Assembly: GCF_003605195.1 (NCBI RefSeq)
Contig: NZ_QYOS01000019.1
Coordinates: forward strand, 163,477 to 227,476
Reading direction: 5' to 3'
DNA length: 64,000 bases
From: Aurantiacibacter odishensis
Lineage (GTDB): Bacteria; Pseudomonadota; Alphaproteobacteria; Sphingomonadales; Sphingomonadaceae
Part shown: positions 7,927 through 14,841 of the stretch, one piece after another
Numbering within the stretch: the stretch's first letter is position 1
Layout of the letters: each line of letters begins with the position of its first letter
Position numbers and translations under genes: made by a program
Notes under the pieces: generated by a model
Database searches by the model: none
Told to the model about the DNA's origin: nothing
Seen by the model: the letters and a program-made list of their open reading frames with translations, nothing else

Positions 7927-9390
7927 ATGAGCACTTTCAAGAAGATCCTGATCGCAATCCTGGTCCTGCTGCTGATTGCGGGGGGCATTGTCTGGTACCT
8001 GCTACAGGGCGACCCTGCGCAGTATTCGCTGGAGGAAACCACCGGCACCGATCCCATCCTGGCCGAGCCCGATCCGCAGACGGTGCCCACGGTGGAGATT
8101 GCATCGCCGATCGGCTGGCCAGACGATGCTGCGCCCACGCCGGCCGAGGGTCTAGCCGTCAATCGTTTCGCCGAGGGGCTGGACCACCCCCGCGTCGTCT
8201 ACGCCATGCCCAACGGCGACGTGCTGGTGACGCTGACCCGCGCGCCCGAAACCGAAGTGACCGGTGGCTGGCTGACGAATTTCGTCGCCGGTATCCTCTT
8301 CAGCGAAGCGGGCTCTGCCGGACCTTCGCCGAATCAGCTGGTGCTGCTGCGCGATACCGATGGCGACGGCGTTTCCGACGAGCGCCACGTGCTGCGCGAG
8401 GAAGACCTCGATTCGCCGTCCGGCATCGCCTGGGGCGACGGCAAGCTATACATCGCCAACCACGATGAACTGCTCAGCTTCGATTACGAAGAGGGTGCCA
8501 ATGCCGTGACCGGGAAGCCGGAAAAGCTGGCGGACCTGCCGCCTGCCGGCAATCACTGGATGCGCAACATCATCCTCTCGCCCGATGGCGAGCGGCTCTA
8601 TATCGCCGTGGGTTCCGCATCGAACATTGCCGAAGGCGGCCTGGAAATCGAGGAAGGCCGTGCCGCCATTCACGAATTGGACCTGGAAACGGGGTCTGCT
8701 CGCCTGTTCGGCGCGGGGCTGCGCAATCCCAACGGCATGGCCTTCAACCCGTGGACCGGCGAATTATGGACCACGGTGAACGAGCGCGACATGCTGGGGT
8801 CGGACCTGGTGCCCGATTACCTCTCCAACGTGCCCATCGGCGTGCATTACGGCTGGCCCTGGTTCTACTACGGCGACACCGAGGATACACGGGTGAAGGG
8901 CCGCTTCGGCATAAACCCCGATTACGTTCGTGTGCCCCGCTACGCGCTGGGCGCCCACGTCGCCGCGCTAGGCCTCGTCTTTACCGAGGAAGGCACCACC
9001 ATGGGCGCCGGTTACGGGCAGGGCGCGTTCATCGCGCGGCACGGCTCCTGGAACCGCCTGCCGCCTGCCGGCTATGACGTGGTTTTCGTGGAGTTCGACG
9101 ATCGCGGCAATCCCGTCGGCGAACCGCGCACCGTGCTCGAGCCGTTCCTTGCGGGTAAGGGCGACACCTATGGCCGCCCGACCTGGGTGGAATGGGACAG
9201 CACCGGCGCGCTGCTGGTGAGCGACGATACCGCCGGTATCATCTGGCGCGTCACTGCTCCGGGAGCGCAGGGCGCTGCCGCTATCGAGCGGGTCCAGAGC
9301 GAAAGGCTGCCGCCGCGCCGCCGCCTGACCGACGATCCGGCCCGCGCATTCGAGGAAGGTGCGCTGGGGCCCGGCGACATCGGGATGTAA
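7927..9390 (+). CDS. Sorbosone dehydrogenase family protein (PQQ-type beta-propeller)
   Basis: A 487-residue protein anchored by one N-terminal membrane helix (residues 6-27, after MSTFKK) with the rest in the periplasm. It is a six-bladed propeller of the GdhB/L-sorbosone dehydrogenase type; visible blades include DGDGVSDERHVL, GNHWMRNI, GLRNPNGMAF, and the late HGSWNR and YGRPTWVEWD motifs. Related enzymes oxidise sugars with pyrroloquinoline quinone; no PQQ synthesis gene is visible here and the substrate is unknown. The open frame runs 501 nt further upstream, but that part is antisense to msrC, so the ATG at 7927 is chosen. Confidence 0.8.
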   Translation: MSTFKKILIAILVLLLIAGGIVWYLLQGDPAQYSLEETTGTDPILAEPDPQTVPTVEIASPIGWPDDAAPTPAEGLAVNRFAEGLDHPRVVYAMPNGDVLVTLTRAPETEVTGGWLTNFVAGILFSEAGSAGPSPNQLVLLRDTDGDGVSDERHVLREEDLDSPSGIAWGDGKLYIANHDELLSFDYEEGANAVTGKPEKLADLPPAGNHWMRNIILSPDGERLYIAVGSASNIAEGGLEIEEGRAAIHELDLETGSARLFGAGLRNPNGMAFNPWTGELWTTVNERDMLGSDLVPDYLSNVPIGVHYGWPWFYYGDTEDTRVKGRFGINPDYVRVPRYALGAHVAALGLVFTEEGTTMGAGYGQGAFIARHGSWNRLPPAGYDVVFVEFDDRGNPVGEPRTVLEPFLAGKGDTYGRPTWVEWDSTGALLVSDDTAGIIWRVTAPGAQGAAAIERVQSERLPPRRRLTDDPARAFEEGALGPGDIGM

Positions 9391-9398
9391 CCAGCACG

Positions 9399-10238
9399 TC
9401 AGCCGAGCGGCTTGCCCGCCCGGCCCGCGAGTTCGGTAATGAAGTGCCAGGCGATGCGACCCGATCGCGCGCCGCGCCGCTTGGCCCATTCCAGCGCTTC
9501 CGCCTCGTCGAGGTCAAGCGCGTACTGCTTTGCATAGCCGCGCACGATATCGAGGTATTCGTCCTGGCTGGCGTTGTGGAAGCCCAGCGACAGGCCGAAC
9601 CTGTCTGCCAGCGCGAGATTGTCGTCCACCGCGTCACGCGGATTGATGGGATCGTCCTGCTCGCTGCCGTGACGCGGCAGGATTGCGCGGCGGTTCGACG
9701 TGACGGCAAGACGCACGTTGGCGGGCCGGGCCTCGACCCCGCCATCCAGCCAGCTTCGCAAGTGTCGCGGCGTGGCCGAATCACCCTCGGCAAAACCGAG
9801 ATCGTCGATGAAGACGAGGAAGTTGCGCTCTACCTGCGAAAGCTGCGTGAACAGCGCAGGCAGGGTGGCCACGGCATCGGTCGCCACCTGCACCAGAGCG
9901 ATTGCGCCGCCGGTCTCCTGCGCTGCGGCCACGCTGGCGCGCAGCAGGGCGGACTTACCCATGCCGCGTGCGCCCCACAGCAGCATGTCGTGTGCCGGAT
10001 TACCCTTCGCCAGCCGGGCGACATTGCCGGTGACAGCGCGCTTTTGCTTGTCGATCCCGCGCAGAAGGTCGAGCGAAGGCGCCTCGATTCGCCCGATGCC
10101 GCGTGCGCCCTTCGCGTCCCAGCCATACGCCGGATGCGCCCGCCAATCCGTAGCGGCGCGGCTATCGGGCGCCAGCTTTTCCAGCGCGGCAGCGATGCGG
10201 GCGAGGAGTTCGGCTTGGTCTTCCATTACATTCGTCAC
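9399..10238 (-). CDS. DUF815 family AAA+ ATP-binding protein
   Basis: A 279-residue cytosolic ATPase with Walker A GARGMGKS (about 88-95), Walker B LVFIDDLGF, sensor region LAVTSNRRA, and a C-terminal helical lid. DUF815 proteins are widespread in proteobacteria and of unsettled function. The first codon is GTG at 10238; an in-frame ATG occurs at 10226, and neither has a clear ribosome site. It is divergent from the Sua5 gene with only 14 bp between starts. Confidence 0.85.
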   Translation of the reverse strand: MTNVMEDQAELLARIAAALEKLAPDSRAATDWRAHPAYGWDAKGARGIGRIEAPSLDLLRGIDKQKRAVTGNVARLAKGNPAHDMLLWGARGMGKSALLRASVAAAQETGGAIALVQVATDAVATLPALFTQLSQVERNFLVFIDDLGFAEGDSATPRHLRSWLDGGVEARPANVRLAVTSNRRAILPRHGSEQDDPINPRDAVDDNLALADRFGLSLGFHNASQDEYLDIVRGYAKQYALDLDEAEALEWAKRRGARSGRIAWHFITELAGRAGKPLG

Positions 10239-10252
10239 TATAGGCGAGGGCG

Positions 10253-11194
10253 ATGAGCGGCAAGCAGACCCTGATTACGCCCGACGATGCGGGTTTTGCC
10301 CGCGCTGCGCTAATCCTGCGCGACGGCGGATTGGTCGGCATGCCGACGGAGACGGTTTACGGCCTTGCGGCGCGCGCCGACAGCGCCGAAGCCGTCGCCC
10401 GGATCTATCGCACCAAGGGCAGGCCCGATTTCAATCCGCTGATCGTTCATGTCGCTTCGCTGGAGCAGGCGCGCGAGCTTGCGGTGTTCGATGAGGCGGC
10501 GGAGAAACTCGCAGCGCGTTTCTGGCCGGGTCCTCTCACCCTGGTGCTTCCGCTCCGCAGCGGCGCGGGGATAACCCCTGCGGTAACGGCGGGCCTCGGC
10601 ACTATTGCCTTGCGCCAGCCGGGCCATCCGCTTGCGGCGCGCCTGCTGGCGGAAACCGGCCTGCCGCTTGCCGCGCCTTCGGCCAATCGCAGCAATGCGG
10701 TCAGCCCGACACGTCCGGAGCACGTGCTGAACTCGTTCGGTGACGTAGCGCCCCCAGTGATCGACGGGGGTGCCTGCGAAGCGGGTCTGGAATCCACCAT
10801 CGTCGCGCTCGATCACGACGGCGGCTGGCGGTTGCTGCGGCCCGGACCGGTCACAGCGGAGGACGTGGCGTGGCTGCTGGGGCCGGAAGCGAAGTCGCGC
10901 GGCGCAACTATCGAGGCACCCGGCCAACTCGCGAAGCATTACTCGCCCGGAAAGCCCGTGCTGCTGGAGCAGTCGGCGCCCGATGAAGCGGCGTTCGTGA
11001 TCGGGTTCGGCGATGTGCCGGGCGATGTGAACCTCTCGCCCTCAGGCGATCTGGCGGAGGCTGCAGCGCTCCTTTACGCGGCGCTCCATGCCGGGGCTGC
11101 CTCCGACAAGCCGGTTATCGCGGTGGCTCCGATCCCGACGCAGGGCATGGGCCGGGCCATCAACGATCGCCTGCAAAGGGCGGCGGCGCGTTAA
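10253..11194 (+). CDS. L-threonylcarbamoyladenylate synthase (Sua5/TsaC long form)
   Basis: Makes threonylcarbamoyl-AMP from Thr, bicarbonate and ATP, the first step of t6A37 formation on ANN-decoding tRNAs. At 313 residues it is the long Sua5 type: a YrdC domain (residues 10-195; GMPTETVYGL, KGRPDFNPL, PSANRSNAVSPT) and a C-terminal Sua5 domain introduced by the linker APGQLAKHYSPGKP. The start ATG is preceded by GCGAGGG. The stop overlaps the end of the convergent lipoprotein gene by 4 nt. Confidence 0.93.
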   Translation: MSGKQTLITPDDAGFARAALILRDGGLVGMPTETVYGLAARADSAEAVARIYRTKGRPDFNPLIVHVASLEQARELAVFDEAAEKLAARFWPGPLTLVLPLRSGAGITPAVTAGLGTIALRQPGHPLAARLLAETGLPLAAPSANRSNAVSPTRPEHVLNSFGDVAPPVIDGGACEAGLESTIVALDHDGGWRLLRPGPVTAEDVAWLLGPEAKSRGATIEAPGQLAKHYSPGKPVLLEQSAPDEAAFVIGFGDVPGDVNLSPSGDLAEAAALLYAALHAGAASDKPVIAVAPIPTQGMGRAINDRLQRAAAR

Positions 11195-11523
11195 TCCCGC
11201 TCAGGTTCGACAGGGACCATCGGCCGCAGGGCCTCTATCTCCCGGCGCGTGGCCACGGCCTCGCGGCAGGCCTCGTCGTCGCCATCGAGGCAATCGTCTT
11301 CCAGCTCCGCCAGGTCTTCGTGCAACTCGCCAAGCCGTTCCTCGCGGCGGCGTATTTCGCGTCCGCGCTCCCTGTCGGCTTCGTCCTGGCTGGTGGTAGC
11401 CCAATCGACGACTTGCGAACCGGCCCGCACCGGCGCCGTCACGACGTCAAACGCCGTCCTCGCGACGCAGCCTGACAGGATAAGCGCCGCGGTGGGAAGG
11501 AAGATCAGCGCTCTGGCGTACAT
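11191..11523 (-). CDS. Small putative lipoprotein with coiled-coil region
   Basis: A 110-residue protein with a type II signal peptide; the lipobox LSGC places the lipidated Cys at residue 19. The mature part holds an amphipathic, highly charged coiled-coil-like stretch (about 50-95; REIRRREERLGELHEDLAELE). I do not recognise the family. The frame stays open upstream to 12072, but that part is antisense-like sequence over the GIN-domain gene, so the ATG at 11523 is used. It is probably co-oriented with, but 80 bp from, the GIN lipoprotein gene. Confidence 0.65.
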   Translation of the reverse strand: MYARALIFLPTAALILSGCVARTAFDVVTAPVRAGSQVVDWATTSQDEADRERGREIRRREERLGELHEDLAELEDDCLDGDDEACREAVATRREIEALRPMVPVEPERD

Positions 11524-11603
11524 TTGCGGGTCCAACGTTGAGGTGCTTCCCCCACCATGGACCCGCTCCAATGTGCTGGCAATTAACGACGGAAGCCGGT
11601 TCG

Positions 11604-12371
11604 TCAGGCTTCCTCTTCGGTAGCCTCCACCATCGGCTCCTCGCAGACGAGGTCGCCCGAACCGACCGTGTTCACCTCGCAGCTGGCAGAGCCAAGCACG
11701 CGCACGTTGCCGGAGCCTACGATGGATGCTTCCACACTGCCGTTGGAGGCAAAGGTCGCATCGCCCGATCCCGCAACGGTGACTTCCGCGCGCTCCGCTT
11801 CGAGGCCCTGCATCTCGGCGCTGCCGCTGCCGGCGACGGTGAGTTCCAGCCGCTCGGCAGTGCCGCTCGCCGCAACCGTGCCGCTGCCGGCAACGGTCAC
11901 TTCCATGCGCTCTGCTGCGATCCCGCTGGCGGTGATTGTGCCCGAACCCGCCATGGTGATTTCCGCGGCGGTGGCCACCGCGTCGACGGTCATGGAACCG
12001 GAACCTGCCATGACCAATGATTCCGGTGCGGGCATCGTCACGTTGATGGTGGCCACGTCGCCTTCGGACCAATCGCCCTCAGCGCGGTGGATTGCCAGCG
12101 AATCCTCATCCAGCGCGAACCGCATCCGCTCTCGCGCCTCGGTGCTGCCTTCGACGTCGATCGTGAACGCGTCACCCGTGGTCACGATCACGCTATCGGG
12201 CGATGCCAGCACCAGTGCGGGCGGCGCCTCTCCGCTCAGGTCCAGCTCGGACAGAGGCACGCCTTCGTTGTCACCGAACTGCACGTCCACATTGTCGCAT
12301 CCCGACAGTCCTACCGCCGCCACCAGCGTCACGACCGGCGCGATCTTGCCGAGTATCTTCCGCATCCGCAT
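11604..12371 (-). CDS. Head GIN domain (DUF2807-like) lipoprotein
   Basis: A 255-residue protein. The start ATG at 12371 is chosen because a GGAG ribosome site lies 6 nt upstream; the frame opens 54 nt earlier. The signal peptide ends in a lipobox, VGLSGC, so export and lipidation are expected. The mature domain is a series of short beta repeats marked by VAGSG or MAGSG about every 18-20 residues, the pattern of head GIN domain proteins, which fold as right-handed beta-helices and are found as putative auto-transporter adhesin-like surface proteins. Function is unknown; it ends with an acidic tail. Confidence 0.75.
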   Translation of the reverse strand: MRMRKILGKIAPVVTLVAAVGLSGCDNVDVQFGDNEGVPLSELDLSGEAPPALVLASPDSVIVTTGDAFTIDVEGSTEARERMRFALDEDSLAIHRAEGDWSEGDVATINVTMPAPESLVMAGSGSMTVDAVATAAEITMAGSGTITASGIAAERMEVTVAGSGTVAASGTAERLELTVAGSGSAEMQGLEAERAEVTVAGSGDATFASNGSVEASIVGSGNVRVLGSASCEVNTVGSGDLVCEEPMVEATEEEA

Positions 12372-12476
12372 TCCCAACTCCTGTTTCCAACGCGTGTTAC
12401 AGGTGCAATACAGCAACGCAGGCATTTTCGCAAAGCCGCTGGTCGAGCGAACTCGATGGCTTGCAGAGCAGGCAGC

Positions 12477-12508
12477 AAAAAGGGCCGCCCGCGCGATGCG
12501 GACGGCCC
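12477..12508 (-). terminator. Rho-independent terminator of carD
   Basis: On the minus strand GGGCCGTCCGC and GCGGGCGGCCC form an 11-bp stem (with a G-T pair), the loop is 5 nt, and TTTTT follows at 12481-12477. It lies 44 bp beyond the carD stop. Confidence 0.85.
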
Positions 12509-12551
12509 CTTGCTGTTCCCTGCGGGACCCTTGCAGGCCCCCACGGTATAC

Positions 12552-13085
12552 TTACGCGTCTTCGGTGTTCTCGTAGTACTGCGGAGCATGTTCCTTCAGC
12601 ACGTCGAGGATTTTGGTCAGCGCGGTCGGTTCGTCGGTCTTTTCCATCGCGGCCAGTTCGCGGGCGAGACGGCTGGACGCAGCCTCGAAAATCTGGCGTT
12701 CGGAATAGGACTGTTCCGGCTGGTCTTCCGGGCGGAACAGGTCGCGCGTCACTTCGGCGATCGAAACGAGGTCGCCGGAGTTGATCTTGGCTTCGTATTC
12801 CTGGGCGCGGCGGCTCCACATGGTGCGCTTCACCTTGGGCTTGCCTTTCAGCGTTTCCATCGCTTCCTTCAGCGTCTTGTCGCTGGAGAGCTTGCGCATA
12901 CCGATGGATTCCACCTTATTGGTGGGAACGCGCAGCGTCATGCGCTCTTTTTCGAACCGGAGAACGTAGAGTTCGAGCTGCATGCCGGCGATTTCCTCGC
13001 TCTGCAGTTCGATGACACGGCCCACGCCGTGCTTGGGGTAAACAACATAATCGCCTACATCGAAGGCGGGCGCATTCGCAGCCAT
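12552..13085 (-). CDS. carD: CarD family transcriptional regulator
   Basis: A 177-residue RNA polymerase-binding factor that stabilises open promoter complexes. The N-terminal Tudor-like RNAP interaction domain begins FDVGDYVVYPKHGVGRV and is followed by a helical DNA-binding domain with the RTMWSRRAQEYEAKI segment. The ATG at 13085 is preferred over ATG 13091 because AAAGGA lies 6 nt upstream of it, while it abuts the other. In alphaproteobacteria CarD takes part in growth-rate and starvation control of rRNA promoters. A terminator follows at 12477-12508. Confidence 0.93.
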   Translation of the reverse strand: MAANAPAFDVGDYVVYPKHGVGRVIELQSEEIAGMQLELYVLRFEKERMTLRVPTNKVESIGMRKLSSDKTLKEAMETLKGKPKVKRTMWSRRAQEYEAKINSGDLVSIAEVTRDLFRPEDQPEQSYSERQIFEAASSRLARELAAMEKTDEPTALTKILDVLKEHAPQYYENTEDA

Positions 13086-13237
13086 GGACATTCCTTTCTT
13101 TGGCAGGGACCGCAGCGAAAAAGCTCTCCACGCCGCAAAGCGAAGCGGCGTCTCAAGAAGAACCATTCCTGTAGCTAAAAGCGGGGACCTGCCTTCCTAT
13201 CCGCCTGCATATCCGTAAAGAACCATGCAGTTGTCCT

Positions 13238-13268
13238 ATTATATAGCAGATTCGAAGGCTAATTGCGA
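13238..13268 (-). promoter_or_regulatory. Putative carD promoter
   Basis: On the minus strand TCGCAA and TATATAAT are separated by 17 nt. The -10 region is an unusually good match in this GC-rich genome; the -35 is weak. Transcripts would carry a leader of about 150 nt before the carD start. Confidence 0.4.
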
Positions 13269-13298
13269 GTCTTGCAATTGGCCCGCACTGACTTCGGC

Positions 13299-14123
13299 TC
13301 AAACGGTGTCGTCCTGAACGCCGACTGCCGCAATTTCCGCGCCCAGCAGAAGGACATAGGCGGAAAGCCACAGCCAGGTCAGCAATACGATCACGGCGCC
13401 GAGCGAGCCATAAGTGGCGTTGTAGCTGCCGAAATTCGCCACGTAGAACCCGAAAGCGAGGGTAAGCACGACGAGGCCGATGCTGGCAAAAACCGCCCCC
13501 GGAAGTACCTCGCGAAAGCTGGGCGAGACACTGTTCGGCACGCGGCGGTAGAGCAGCGCGGCGCCGAGTATCCCCAGCACGCCCAGCACACCGTAACCCA
13601 GCGCCTTTACCGCGAATTGGCCAGCGCCCGACAGGTCGGGAACGATCTCCGCAAGCGAAGCTGTGGCTGTGAGAATGACGATCACGATACCCATGCCGAG
13701 GATGGCCCCGACGGTGATCGCCAGGGCGAGGGCGTTACCGCGCAGGAAGCCGCGCTGTTCCTCGTCGTTGTAAGCCAGCGAGATCGCGGTGATGAGAGCA
13801 CCCGCCCCGTTGCGCGCTCCGAAGAGGGCAACCGCAAGCGCGACCAGGAGGCCGAGCCCCTTGGCGGTTCCCGACGTTTCCACCATCGATTCAAGCTGCC
13901 CGCCGATCAGTTCCGCGGCCGACTGCGGCAATTCCTGCGCCAGGCTGGAAATGTGCGAGGCCACCATCGCCGGGTCCGCGAACAGGCCATAGCTGAGCAC
14001 GATTGCGCCCAACAGCGGTACCATGGCGAGAAAGGCGTAATAGGCCACGCCCGCCGCGAGAATGGGAATGTTATCCTCGCCCGCGGCGGCGAAAGCGCGT
14101 TTCAGTCTATCGATGATGCCCAT
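13299..14123 (-). CDS. YihY/virulence factor BrkB family inner membrane protein
   Basis: A 274-residue polytopic membrane protein with about six hydrophobic segments. The family hallmarks are the N-terminal region AAGVAYYAFLAMVPLLGAIV, a central FGARNGAGALI, and the late PGAVFASIGLVVLTLAFGFY followed by YGSLGAVIVLLTWLWLS. YihY proteins were once annotated as RNase BN, wrongly; their transport or envelope role is unknown. A second, more distant member of the same family lies at 47285-48289. Confidence 0.88.
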   Translation of the reverse strand: MGIIDRLKRAFAAAGEDNIPILAAGVAYYAFLAMVPLLGAIVLSYGLFADPAMVASHISSLAQELPQSAAELIGGQLESMVETSGTAKGLGLLVALAVALFGARNGAGALITAISLAYNDEEQRGFLRGNALALAITVGAILGMGIVIVILTATASLAEIVPDLSGAGQFAVKALGYGVLGVLGILGAALLYRRVPNSVSPSFREVLPGAVFASIGLVVLTLAFGFYVANFGSYNATYGSLGAVIVLLTWLWLSAYVLLLGAEIAAVGVQDDTV

Positions 14124-14182
14124 GTCCCGCCAACGCAGCGGGCGGGATATGGTTCAAAATACCTGCCTCGTAGGATGGGCGA

Positions 14183-14521
14183 TCAGTCGCCTTCGCCGGG
14201 CTCTTCGGAGAAATACTTCTCGAACTTGCCGTCTTCGCCCTTGTGCTCGTCTGCGTCGGCGGGCGGATCCTTTTTCTCCGTGATATTCGGCCATTCGGCG
14301 GAGAACTTGGTGTTGACCTCAAGCCACTTTTCCAGGCCGCCTTCGGTGTCGGGCAGGATGGCTTCGGCCGGGCATTCAGGCTCGCACACGCCGCAGTCGA
14401 TGCATTCGGAAGGGTTGATGACGAGCATGTTCTCGCCTTCGTAGAAACAGTCCACCGGGCAGACTTCGACACAGTCTGTGTACTTGCACTTGATGCAGGC
14501 GTCGGTGACGACATAGGTCAT
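14183..14521 (-). CDS. fdxA: Seven-iron ferredoxin FdxA ([3Fe-4S][4Fe-4S])
   Basis: A 112-residue soluble electron carrier of the Azotobacter FdI type. The first cluster site shows C9, C16, C20, C24 and an extra C12 ([18 protein letters not shown]), the second is [12 protein letters not shown], and the long acidic C-terminal extension is typical. The start overlaps the stop of the S4-domain gene by 4 nt, so it is the last gene of the helicase-S4-fdxA operon. Confidence 0.95.
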   Translation of the reverse strand: MTYVVTDACIKCKYTDCVEVCPVDCFYEGENMLVINPSECIDCGVCEPECPAEAILPDTEGGLEKWLEVNTKFSAEWPNITEKKDPPADADEHKGEDGKFEKYFSEEPGEGD

Positions 14522-14841
14522 GGTAGCGATTGTCCTTCATGTTCGGCCGGTCGTGGCCGCGTTTGCGCCCCTGCTATGGCGATAGGAGGGTGAGCGTCAA
14601 GCTTGCGATAGCAGGATTGCGCTTCCGCTGGCGGACCGCGACGCTCTGGTAAAGCAAGGATTTCTATCACCTGCACATGGCGGCCAAGGGGAAGAGTGAG
14701 AACGTCGCCCTCCGCCACGGCATGCTGGGCGCGCGAAATCCGCACGCGGTTGCAGCGTATGTGCCCTTCCTCGATCCAGCGTTGCGCAATCGAGCGGCTC
14801 TTCGAGAAGCGTAGCCGCACGAGGAGCAGGTCGAGCCGCAT
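14518..14841 (-). CDS. RNA-binding S4 domain protein (HslR/Hsp15-like)
   Basis: A 107-residue protein whose first 60 residues are an S4 RNA-binding domain ([32 protein letters not shown]). Hsp15-type members bind stalled 50S subunits that carry peptidyl-tRNA. The tail is basic and probably disordered. It overlaps the helicase stop by 1 nt and the fdxA start by 4 nt. Whether it serves with the upstream helicase in RNA work is inferred from the operon. Confidence 0.85.
   Translation of the reverse strand: MRLDLLLVRLRFSKSRSIAQRWIEEGHIRCNRVRISRAQHAVAEGDVLTLPLGRHVQVIEILALPERRGPPAEAQSCYRKLDAHPPIAIAGAQTRPRPAEHEGQSLP

Noticed and set aside
11524..12072. N-terminal extension of the small lipoprotein frame
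   Set aside because: This stretch overlaps the GIN-domain gene in another frame; the lipoprotein signal begins at 11523.
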